Assembly: GCA_937926755.1 (NCBI GenBank)
Contig: CALBBA010000158.1
Coordinates: 1 to 6,385 of the forward strand
From: an uncultured Collinsella sp.
GTDB lineage: Bacteria > Actinomycetota > Coriobacteriia > Coriobacteriales > Coriobacteriaceae
DNA length: 6,385 nucleotides
Reading direction: 5' to 3'
In this document: positions 1-5,837 of the stretch, piece by piece
How positions within the stretch are numbered: position 1 is the first letter of the stretch
How the letters are laid out: each line of letters opens with the position of its first letter
Notes under the pieces: generated by a model
The model's input: only the letters and a program-made list of their open reading frames with translations
The model's database searches: none
Told to the model about the DNA's origin: nothing
Program-made: the position numbers and the translations under genes

Positions 1-892
1 TCCGCAGGGCGTTATCACGTCCGACGAGGAGCGTATTGCCTTTATCCTGGGCAACCAGGGCCCCGACCCGTTTTTCTTCCACATTCTGACACCGCGTGTT
101 TCCGACTGTACGCTGCTGGCGCAGGTCATGCATCGCTCGCGCATGTCTCGCCAGTTCGCGTGCCTGCGCGACGGCGTGTCGCATCTGCTGCCGCGCGACG
201 CCAGCTTGGGTCGCGCCTTTGCGCTGGGTCTGCTGTCTCATTACGTGCTCGACCGCAACGCCCACCCCTTTGTCTATGAGCAGCAGTTTGGCATCGTGGA
301 GTCCGATTCAGAGCTTGAGGATTCGAGCAGTCAGGTCCATGCCGTGATCGAGAGCGACCTGGATGTACTGATGCTGCAGCTTAAACGCGATGGCGCTACG
401 GTTGACGATTACCCGCCGGCGGGCGAGATCGTCACCACCGATCGCATCAATCGCGTGGCCGGCGTGCTGATGAGCTATGTTGCCGGACGCGTGTACGGCA
501 TTGACATTCCGGCGGGGGAGTACGGTGCTGCCGTTGCCAATATGCAGCGACTTTACCGCGCGATTGAGCCGGCCGGCTCCGTAAAGACGCGCGCGATCTC
601 GCTGGTTGAGGGCTTGGTGCACGATTATTCGCTGCTCGACGGCCTTGCGCACCGCGTGACGACCGAGCTGCCCGAGCGTACCGGCAACCTGGGCCACTTG
701 GCATGGAAGAGCCCCTTTACCGATGAAGTCTCGACCGAGAGCTTCTCCGAGGTCTTTGACCGCGCACTGCTCGATTACGAGCTCACCGTCGCCCGCTTTA
801 TCGAGACCGGCGATATGGAAGCCGTGACCAACCATGTCAATTACAGCGGTCGCGTGCTCGGCGCCGACGAAGAGTTCGACCGCGAGGAGTAG
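1..892 (+). CDS. Zinc-dependent phospholipase C family protein (5' truncated by window edge)
   Basis: The reading frame is open from base 2 to the TAG at 890-892, giving 296 visible residues; the true start lies upstream. Numbering from the first full codon, GNQGPDPFFFH lies at residues 17-27. HYVLD at 80-84 (an HxxxD pair) is followed by His88-Pro89, and HAVIE at 113-117 forms an HxxxE pair. This order (GPD, then HxxxD...H, then HxxxE) resembles the metal-ligand pattern of the zinc-dependent phospholipase C / S1-P1 nuclease fold, so the metal site is probably intact. The rest is predicted helical without clear membrane segments. Members of this family in Gram-positive anaerobes are mostly uncharacterised, so phospholipid hydrolysis is a family-based guess. 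Whether a signal peptide exists cannot be judged without the N-terminus. The ATG at 128 is internal, because conserved sequence precedes it. No convincing terminator follows in the 102 bases before the transporter gene. Confidence 0.82.
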   Translation, partial: PQGVITSDEERIAFILGNQGPDPFFFHILTPRVSDCTLLAQVMHRSRMSRQFACLRDGVSHLLPRDASLGRAFALGLLSHYVLDRNAHPFVYEQQFGIVESDSELEDSSSQVHAVIESDLDVLMLQLKRDGATVDDYPPAGEIVTTDRINRVAGVLMSYVAGRVYGIDIPAGEYGAAVANMQRLYRAIEPAGSVKTRAISLVEGLVHDYSLLDGLAHRVTTELPERTGNLGHLAWKSPFTDEVSTESFSEVFDRALLDYELTVARFIETGDMEAVTNHVNYSGRVLGADEEFDREE

Positions 893-946
893 GGCTCGTG
901 CGTGCCCCTTTGCCGAATCCTTACCGGCGCCTCTGGACAATTGGGG

Positions 947-952
947 TACGAT
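947..952 (+). promoter_or_regulatory. Possible -10 element (TACGAT) upstream of the transporter gene
   Basis: TACGAT sits 42 bases before the transporter start, inside the ten-base string GGGTACGATG (944-953). Almost the same string, GGGTATGATG, occurs at 2344-2353 before the glycosyltransferase gene. The best -35 candidate is the weak TTACCG at 921-926, with a long 20-base spacer, so the promoter is only tentative. Confidence 0.35.
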
Positions 953-980
953 GAACTAACTGCATATCGGGCGAAATACG

Positions 981-986
981 AAGGGG
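981..986 (+). promoter_or_regulatory. Ribosome binding site (AAGGGG) that fixes the transporter start
   Basis: AAGGGG lies 8 bases before the ATG at 995. It supports this start over the in-frame GTG at 902, which would add 31 residues unlike the family and has no comparable site in front of it. Confidence 0.65.
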
Positions 987-994
987 CCCTGTCC

Positions 995-2254
995 ATGAAA
1001 TACACCAAGCTCGAGCGTAACTGGGTTATGTACGATGTGGGCAACTCGGCCCTCGTGCTGCTCAATACCTCGGTGGTGCCCATCTACTTTAACGCCATCA
1101 ATACCGGTGCTTCCTCGGCCGACCTGGTGGTCGCCTGGGGCAATGCGCAGACGATCGCCTCGCTGGTCATCGCCATGCTCATGCCCATTCTGGGAGCGCT
1201 TGGCGACTACGCCGGCAACAAGATCAAGTTCTTCCTGGGCTTCTTCCTCACGGGCCTGGTGCTTTGCCTGGCGCAGGCTATCCCAATGTCCGCCATGGCA
1301 TTTTTGACCGTGTACGTGCTGTGCACCATCGGCCTCAACTCTTCTATGACGTTCTACGACGCCATGCTGCCCGACATTACCACCGACGAGCGCATGGACG
1401 CCGTGTCCAGCTCGGGCTATGCCTGGGGCTACATCGGTTCCACCGTGCCGTTCGTCATCTGCCTGGCGCTCATCATGGGTGGCCCCGCTCTTGGCGTCCC
1501 CACCATGCTGGCAACGCGTCTGTCGTTTATCATCACTGGTGCCTGGTGGCTCATCTTTACCCTGCCGCTCATTCGCACCTATAAGCAAAAGTACGGTCGC
1601 GAGCGCGGTCCCGAGGACACTATCGGCCACATCGTGGGCGGTGTGTTCTCCGAGGTCGGACACACCATGCGCGAGATCGCCCACAACAAGACCGTGCTGG
1701 TCTACATGATCGCGTTCTTCTTCTACATCGACGGTGTGCACACGGTCATTTCCATGGCAACCAGCTACGGATCGGCCTTGGGCATCGATTCGACGCAGCT
1801 GGTCCTGGCGCTGCTCGTCACGCAGTTTGTTGCTTTTCCGTCTGCCATCATTTACGGCAAGCTCGCCGGCCGCGTGGGCACGCTCAACATGATCTTGGTG
1901 GCAGTCGCCGCCTATATGGGCATTGTGCTGTTCGCCGCGTTCTTCCTAAAGACCGCCTTTGAATTCTGGGTGCTTGCCATTATGGTCGGCCTGTTCCAGG
2001 GCGGCGTGCAGGCGCTCAGCCGCAGCTACTTTGGCCGCATTATTCCCAAGGAAAAGTCCAACGAGTACTACGGCTTCTTTGACATCTTTGGTCGTTATGC
2101 AAGCGTTATGGGCACCTTCCTGGTGTCGGTTGTCACCTCGCTGACCGGCAACCCGTCGCTGGGCGTCCTTTCCATTGGTGTGCTGCTGGTCGTTGGCTTT
2201 ATGCTGCTGGTCCGCCTGTCCCGCATGACTCGGGCGGCAGGGCATGCCGCATAG
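995..2254 (+). CDS. UMF1 (Atg22/YxiO-like) major facilitator superfamily transporter
   Basis: A 419-residue integral membrane protein of the expected length for bacterial UMF1 transporters, which are related to yeast vacuolar effluxer Atg22. Family signs are the N-terminal LERNWVMYDVGNSA (6-19), an MFS motif A-like loop LGALGDYAGNK (66-76), FYDAMLPDI (120-128), GYAWGYIGS (141-149), FFFYIDGVHTV (241-251), and the long signature running from GLFQGGVQALSRSYFG (332-347) to FFDIFGRYAS (361-370). About twelve hydrophobic segments can be seen, with a charged cytoplasmic loop near 195-232 between the two halves. Substrates of bacterial members are generally unknown. Yeast Atg22 exports amino acids, but carrying that over would be a guess. 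I chose the ATG at 995 for its ribosome site and because the family begins with this short N-terminus. A gap of 102 bases and a possible promoter separate it from the phospholipase-like gene, so it may be transcribed on its own. Its ending is unclear: the first strong hairpin downstream is the one at 2369-2404. Confidence 0.9.
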   Translation: MKYTKLERNWVMYDVGNSALVLLNTSVVPIYFNAINTGASSADLVVAWGNAQTIASLVIAMLMPILGALGDYAGNKIKFFLGFFLTGLVLCLAQAIPMSAMAFLTVYVLCTIGLNSSMTFYDAMLPDITTDERMDAVSSSGYAWGYIGSTVPFVICLALIMGGPALGVPTMLATRLSFIITGAWWLIFTLPLIRTYKQKYGRERGPEDTIGHIVGGVFSEVGHTMREIAHNKTVLVYMIAFFFYIDGVHTVISMATSYGSALGIDSTQLVLALLVTQFVAFPSAIIYGKLAGRVGTLNMILVAVAAYMGIVLFAAFFLKTAFEFWVLAIMVGLFQGGVQALSRSYFGRIIPKEKSNEYYGFFDIFGRYASVMGTFLVSVVTSLTGNPSLGVLSIGVLLVVGFMLLVRLSRMTRAAGHAA

Positions 2255-2346
2255 GAGCGAGCGGCTATTGTGCCTGTCCGCGATACTCTTTTGGGGTTAT
2301 CCGCAATAAACATTCTGACTTTCGAACAATGATTAGCCCAAGTGGG

Positions 2347-2352
2347 TATGAT
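2347..2352 (+). promoter_or_regulatory. Possible -10 element (TATGAT) for the glycosyltransferase-kinase operon
   Basis: TATGAT lies within GGGTATGATG (2344-2353), nearly identical to the element before the transporter gene. TTCGAA at 2321-2326 is the nearest -35-like hexamer and again has a 20-base spacer, so use of an extended or -35-poor promoter is possible. Transcription would begin near 2358-2360, so the leader would run almost at once into the hairpin at 2369. Confidence 0.4.
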
Positions 2353-2368
2353 GGAGTCAGCTAGGTCG

Positions 2369-2404
2369 CGGGGCGTCGCCTGTGTTTGGCGGCGTCCCGT
2401 TTTT
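2369..2404 (+). terminator. Terminator-type hairpin in the leader of the glycosyltransferase gene
   Basis: A 12-base left arm (2369-2380) pairs with 2388-2399 with ten Watson-Crick pairs and two G-T wobbles, around the 7-base loop TGTGTTT, and is followed at once by TTTTT (2400-2404). This is a textbook intrinsic terminator shape. It lies 115 bases after the transporter stop and could terminate that gene. It ends only 21 bases before the next ATG, which leaves no room for a promoter. It must therefore also be crossed by any transcript that covers the glycosyltransferase gene, so an attenuator role is possible. The remainder of the 171-base intergenic region shows only the weak promoter described separately. 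Confidence 0.75.
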
Positions 2405-2425
2405 GTGTTGCAGGGAGGGTAAGGC

Positions 2426-3613
2426 ATGAACGCCACGGTCGTGATTCCAACGTATTGGGCGGGCGATGACGCTCGCGCAAACGCCCCTGGCACCTATGAC
2501 CATTCGACACGACTCAACGCCGACAATCCCGAACTCGACCGCTGCCTGGCCTCGCTTGAGCAGGTGCGCGACATCCCGCGCATCATCCTTTTGGTGGTCT
2601 GTCCCGTTTCTGCCACAGCCGATGTGTCGCTGCGCGTGCACGAGATTGTCGACGCTCATCCTACGCTCAAGGTCACCGTTGTCACCAACACCCAGGCCTC
2701 GCGCATCGCAGACCGGGTTGCTCAGATCGCGCCCAAGGGTTCGGGCGAGTGCGTGAGCCTGCGAGGCTACGGTGCCATCCGCAACATGGGGCTGGCCTGT
2801 GCCGCTGTGCTGGGGCATGACGCGGTTATCTTTTTGGATGACGATGAGACTGTCATCGACGCCGACTTTATGAAGCGCGCGACCTATGCGTTGGGGCAGC
2901 AGACACGTCAGGGCTTGCCGATCTTGGTCAAGAGCGGCTATTTCTACGATCGCGACGGCTCGCCGTTGGCTCCCACGGACAAGGCGGGCATCTGCCATCG
3001 TTGGTGGACCAAGCGCATCGAGTTCAACCGTTGGATGAAAAAGGCGCTCTCGGGCACCCGCATCTCGCGCTCCAACTACGTGTGCGGCGGCCTGATGGCC
3101 CTGCACGCCCGCGCCTTTACGCGTGTGGCCTTTGACCCGTTTATCACCCGCGGCGAGGACTTGGATTACCTCTTTAACATGCGAATGTTTGGCTACGACG
3201 TGTGGTTCGATAACGAGTGGACCGTGCGCCATCTGCCTCCGGAGTCCGAAAAGCGCTCACCGCGATTTATGCAGGATGTATACCGTTGGTACTACGAACG
3301 GGCCAAGTTGACATTCGCCGCGCATCAAAAGGAGCTCATTCCCGTTACGGCGGCATCGCTCATGCCCTACCCGGGCCCGTGGATTTCGCGCGAGCTCGAC
3401 GACCGCGTGCGCAAGACCGCTATGGTCCGCAGCGTGTTTACCCGCGAGCATGAGGGCTACCTGCGCATCTGGCGCCATGGTATCGACGAGGCAAAGGCCT
3501 ATGCGCGCCAAAACGCTGCAAGCTATCTGCGTTTCCAGAGCTTTTGGCCCAAGATCATGGACGGGCTTTGGCGTGACGCACAACTGATCAGTATCCTGGA
3601 GGGGGCCGAATGA
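2426..3613 (+). CDS. GT-A fold glycosyltransferase (GT2-like)
   Basis: A 395-residue soluble protein that probably transfers a sugar from a nucleotide-sugar donor to an unknown acceptor. The N-terminal VVIPTY (5-10) is the usual first strand of GT-A enzymes. GAIRNMGL (116-123) matches the conserved GxxxARNxG-type helix, and FLDDDE (136-141) contains the metal-binding DxD. RGEDLDYLF (242-250) is the acceptor-side ED motif holding the likely catalytic base, and His269 in VRHLPPE could be a late metal ligand as in several GT-A families. The 120 residues after that (roughly 275-395) are rich in aromatic and basic residues and contain no clear transmembrane helix. They may form an acceptor or membrane-surface binding domain. 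The start has a strong GGGAGGG site (2413-2419) 6 bases upstream. The stop overlaps the kinase start by four bases (ATGA), which implies translational coupling. Acceptor and donor cannot be told from sequence; a cell-envelope glycan is an inference from the LytS/LytTR neighbours. Confidence 0.85.
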   Translation: MNATVVIPTYWAGDDARANAPGTYDHSTRLNADNPELDRCLASLEQVRDIPRIILLVVCPVSATADVSLRVHEIVDAHPTLKVTVVTNTQASRIADRVAQIAPKGSGECVSLRGYGAIRNMGLACAAVLGHDAVIFLDDDETVIDADFMKRATYALGQQTRQGLPILVKSGYFYDRDGSPLAPTDKAGICHRWWTKRIEFNRWMKKALSGTRISRSNYVCGGLMALHARAFTRVAFDPFITRGEDLDYLFNMRMFGYDVWFDNEWTVRHLPPESEKRSPRFMQDVYRWYYERAKLTFAAHQKELIPVTAASLMPYPGPWISRELDDRVRKTAMVRSVFTREHEGYLRIWRHGIDEAKAYARQNAASYLRFQSFWPKIMDGLWRDAQLISILEGAE

Positions 3614-4953
3614 TCGACCGCCGCGCCCAGCGCGATAGTTCAATATCAATCTTTCGCATCATTGCCGTTGCCTGCGCCATTTGCGTGCTGGTGTACTTTA
3701 TTTTTGCCTTGGTGACCGGTATCGAGCCGATCGCCACGGTGATTGCCTGCGCACTGCTGTGCATCTTTCTGTGCATTTTTATCTTTTTGACGCTCAATCC
3801 CGATTCGGTGCGCTCCCAGTACACCGAGGAGACGCTCTCGGTGGCCTCGGCCATGCTCGAGGACATTAAGGGCGGTCTGACGCAGGAGTCGGCGCGTTTG
3901 GTGTGCCGGCGCATTTTGCCCGAGACGCGCGCCATGACGGTGGCCATCACCGACGAGGACAACGTGCTTGCCTGCGCGGGCGAGTTTGAGGAAAAACTGC
4001 TGCCTGATACTCCCATCCACACGCTTGCCACACGCTACGTTATCGAACATGGCATCGTGCAGTCGTTCAACCGTATGGTGGATGTCGTGGGCTCGGACGG
4101 CTCGCACAACCAAGTCCCCGCCGGCATTATCGCCCCCATCAAGGTGGGCGATCGTACCGTCGGTACGCTCAAGTTCTACTACAAGACTCCGCGCGCCGTC
4201 GACCGTACCCAGTACGCGCTTGCCTCGGGCTTTGCCGAGATCTTGTCCACACAGCTCGCCATCCACGAGCTCGAGGTGCAAAAGGAGCTCACGGCGCGCG
4301 CCGAGGTGCGTGCGCTGCAGGCGCAGATTAACCCGCACTTCCTGTTCAACACGCTGAATACCATTGCATCGTTTACGCGCACCGACCCGCTGCGGGCCCG
4401 CGAACTGCTTCGTGAGTTCTCATCGTTCTATCGCGCCACGCTCGACAACTCGGGATCGCTTATTCCGGTCTCGCGCGAGGTCGCACAGACCAAGCGCTAC
4501 CTTACCTTTGAGAAGGCCCGCTTTGGCGAGGACCGCGTGCTTGCGACGTTCGATGTGTCCGAGGACGTGGAAGATACGCTGGTGCCGGCGTTCGTGATCC
4601 AGCCGATTGTCGAGAATGCCGTACGTCATGGTATGGGCGATGACGACGCCCTGAGGATCGACGTGACCGTTCACCAAGACGGCGAGGATGCAATCTTGAT
4701 TGCCGTGGCCGATAATGGCGTGGGCATGGATGAGGGTACCGCCGCCAGACTGTTTGACGAGCGTTCTGCCCGTCCCGACGCCAGCTCTCCCCAGGGTGGC
4801 GGCGCCGGTGTGGCCATGCACAATATTTCGGAGCGCATCCATCGCTTTTATGGGCCGCACTCCTATACGCGTGTCGAATCGGCGCCGGGCAAGGGCACCA
4901 AAGTGCTCCTTCATCTTGATTTGTCAGAGAGCATCTTCGACATTCAAGAGTAA
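3610..4953 (+). CDS. LytS-family sensor histidine kinase with a reduced two-helix membrane part
   Basis: A 447-residue membrane kinase that should phosphorylate the LytTR regulator encoded next. Two hydrophobic helices (about 13-36 and 40-62) form a short hairpin with almost no outside loop. A GAF-like region follows (about 75-218), colinear with that of LytS/BtsS proteins (GGLTQESARLVCRRILPET, IIAPIKVGDRTVGTLKFY). Next is the His_kinase block with ALQAQINPHFLFNTLNTI (235-252), in which His243 is the phosphate acceptor. The ATPase domain has an N box VENAVRHG (334-341), a G1 box ADNGVGM (367-373), GVAMHNISERI (400-410) and a glycine-rich GKGTKV (427-432), so it looks catalytically complete. 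The usual 5TMR-LYT sensor domain is missing, so the input may come from the cytosolic GAF-like part or from a partner protein. The start overlaps the glycosyltransferase stop (ATGA), with GGAGG at 3598-3602. Confidence 0.93.
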   Translation: MIDRRAQRDSSISIFRIIAVACAICVLVYFIFALVTGIEPIATVIACALLCIFLCIFIFLTLNPDSVRSQYTEETLSVASAMLEDIKGGLTQESARLVCRRILPETRAMTVAITDEDNVLACAGEFEEKLLPDTPIHTLATRYVIEHGIVQSFNRMVDVVGSDGSHNQVPAGIIAPIKVGDRTVGTLKFYYKTPRAVDRTQYALASGFAEILSTQLAIHELEVQKELTARAEVRALQAQINPHFLFNTLNTIASFTRTDPLRARELLREFSSFYRATLDNSGSLIPVSREVAQTKRYLTFEKARFGEDRVLATFDVSEDVEDTLVPAFVIQPIVENAVRHGMGDDDALRIDVTVHQDGEDAILIAVADNGVGMDEGTAARLFDERSARPDASSPQGGGAGVAMHNISERIHRFYGPHSYTRVESAPGKGTKVLLHLDLSESIFDIQE

Positions 4954-4962
4954 AATAAAAGG

Positions 4963-5000
4963 CTACGGGCTCAACGTCATGCGACGGATGCCCGGCGTAG
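4963..5000 (+). other. Two-tier stem-loop between the kinase and response regulator genes
   Basis: CTAC (4963-4966 region) pairs with GTAG (4997-5000). GGGC (4967-4970) pairs with GCCC (4990-4993), with GGC bulged on the 3' side. An inner CGTC (4975-4978) pairs with GACG (4983-4986) around an ATGC loop. No T-run follows, so it is not an ordinary terminator. It fills most of the 72-base gap and ends 10 bases before the AAAGG ribosome site of the regulator gene. It may be an mRNA processing or stability element, or it may tune translation. Confidence 0.4.
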
Positions 5001-5010
5001 TTAGTTGACG

Positions 5011-5015
5011 AAAGG
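5011..5015 (+). promoter_or_regulatory. Ribosome binding site (AAAGG) for the response regulator
   Basis: AAAGG lies 10 bases before the ATG at 5026. It overlaps the codons that a TTG start at 5005 would use, which argues against that longer form. The later in-frame ATG at 5038 would remove the first receiver strand and has no site of its own. Confidence 0.5.
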
Positions 5016-5025
5016 TTTTATCCCT

Positions 5026-5742
5026 ATGCTGCGTGCGATGATTGTGGATGATGAGGCGCCGGCTCGCTCGGAGCTTCGCTTCCTGCTCGAGCAAACGGGC
5101 AAGATCGGCACGATCACGGAGGCGTCGAGCGTCCGCTCCGCCATCGAGATGCTTATGGAAAGTCGCGTGGATGTCGTGTTTCTCGATATCTCGATGCCCG
5201 GTGCCTCGGGCCTGCAACTTGCCGAGGCGCTGCATAAGCTCAAAAATCCGCCGGCGATCGTGTTTGTGACTGCGTATAGTGACCATGCGGTCGAGGCATT
5301 CGACGTGGATGCCGTCGATTATCTGATGAAGCCGGTCGAGGAAGCTCGCTTGGATCGCGCGATCGAGAAGGTCATGCAACGCACCAAGCCGGTTACGGAC
5401 AGCAAGGTGACCATCGAGCGTATCCCGGTGGAAAAGGGCGGCCGCAAGGTGCTCATTCCCGTGGACGACATTCGCTTTATCATGGCCAAGGACGATTACT
5501 CCTGCATCTATACCGTCGATGATCGCTTTTTGTCGACGACCTCGCTGGCGCAGTTTGAGGCCAAACTCTGCGACTTTGGCTTCTTCCGTGTTCACCGCCG
5601 CTATATCGTCAACTTGGCGTGCGTCACGGATGTGGAGACGGTGCCCTCGGGCGCCATCCAGCTGGGCATTACGGGCGTCGACGAACGCGTGCCGGTTTCG
5701 CGCCGCCGCGTCGTGCCGCTCAAGAAGGCTCTGAGTCTCTAG
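5026..5742 (+). CDS. LytTR-family response regulator (LytR/BtsR type)
   Basis: A 238-residue DNA-binding transcription regulator and the natural partner of the LytS-type kinase just upstream. The receiver domain (about 3-120) starts MIVDDEAPARSE with the acidic pair Asp8/Asp9. It has the phosphate acceptor Asp54 in VFLDISMPG, Thr82 in FVTAYSDHA, and Lys102 in DYLMKPVEEARL, so every switch residue is present. A LytTR domain (about 130-236) follows, with IRFIMAKDDYSCIYT (149-163), the typical FFRVHRRYIVNL (186-197) and VPVSRRRVVPLKK (222-234). LytTR domains bind pairs of short direct repeats, usually in promoters of surface, transport or competence genes. I found no convincing repeat pair in the intergenic regions here, so its target may lie elsewhere. 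Unlike many LytS/LytR pairs, the two genes do not overlap but are separated by 72 bases with a stem-loop. A terminator follows 6 bases after the stop. Confidence 0.93.
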   Translation: MLRAMIVDDEAPARSELRFLLEQTGKIGTITEASSVRSAIEMLMESRVDVVFLDISMPGASGLQLAEALHKLKNPPAIVFVTAYSDHAVEAFDVDAVDYLMKPVEEARLDRAIEKVMQRTKPVTDSKVTIERIPVEKGGRKVLIPVDDIRFIMAKDDYSCIYTVDDRFLSTTSLAQFEAKLCDFGFFRVHRRYIVNLACVTDVETVPSGAIQLGITGVDERVPVSRRRVVPLKKALSL

Positions 5743-5748
5743 CACACT

Positions 5749-5798
5749 GGCCCCGCAGCCCTGTAGACCCATCGTCTGCGGAGCCGTGGGGCCTTTTT
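5749..5798 (+). terminator. Intrinsic terminator after the response regulator
   Basis: GGCCCC (5749-5754) pairs with GGGGCC (5788-5793), followed directly by TTTTT (5794-5798). Inside, GCAG (5755-5758) can pair with CTGC (5776-5779), leaving an 8-base bulge on the 3' side. An alternative inner pairing of CCGCAG (5753-5758) with CTGCGG (5776-5781) would compete with the outer stem. The structure probably ends the kinase-regulator transcript. It lies 39 bases before the phosphoesterase start. Confidence 0.7.
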
Positions 5799-5825
5799 GT
5801 ATGTATCTGCCGAATCGTTTTTTGC

Positions 5826-5831
5826 GGAAGG
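5826..5831 (+). promoter_or_regulatory. Ribosome binding site (GGAAGG) that fixes the phosphoesterase start
   Basis: GGAAGG lies 6 bases before the ATG at 5838. The frame stays open upstream to 5619, but that extension runs through the regulator gene in another frame and across the terminator, so it is not coding. Confidence 0.6.
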
Positions 5832-5837
5832 GATCCC

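Noticed and set aside
892..910. Short GGGC/GCCC hairpin followed by CTTT after the phospholipase-like gene
   Set aside because: Only four pairs and no real T-run, too weak to call a terminator.
308..940. Long minus-strand open frame opposite the phospholipase-like gene, and similar ones at 956-1741, 2357-3232, 3646-4338, 4420-4914 and 4963-5850
   Set aside because: They mirror high-GC codon bias of the + strand genes, show low-complexity His/Arg/Gly-rich translations with no domain motifs, and conflict with well-supported genes.
902..994. GTG start that would extend the transporter by 31 residues
   Set aside because: The added residues do not look like the UMF1 N-terminus, they overlap the promoter-like element, and the ATG at 995 has a good AAGGGG site.
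4951..4956. TAAAAT as a -10 element giving the response regulator its own promoter
   Set aside because: It overlaps the kinase stop codon and has no hexamer resembling TTGACA at a 16-19 base distance; the nearest, TTGTCA at 4921, is 24 bases away.
5005..5025. TTG start for the response regulator
   Set aside because: Receiver domains normally begin a few residues before the DDE motif, as the ATG at 5026 gives. The TTG start would place the AAAGG site inside the coding region.
5619..5837. Upstream extension of the phosphoesterase frame
   Set aside because: It runs through the LytTR coding region in another frame and across the terminator; the SDTH motif follows naturally from the ATG at 5838.
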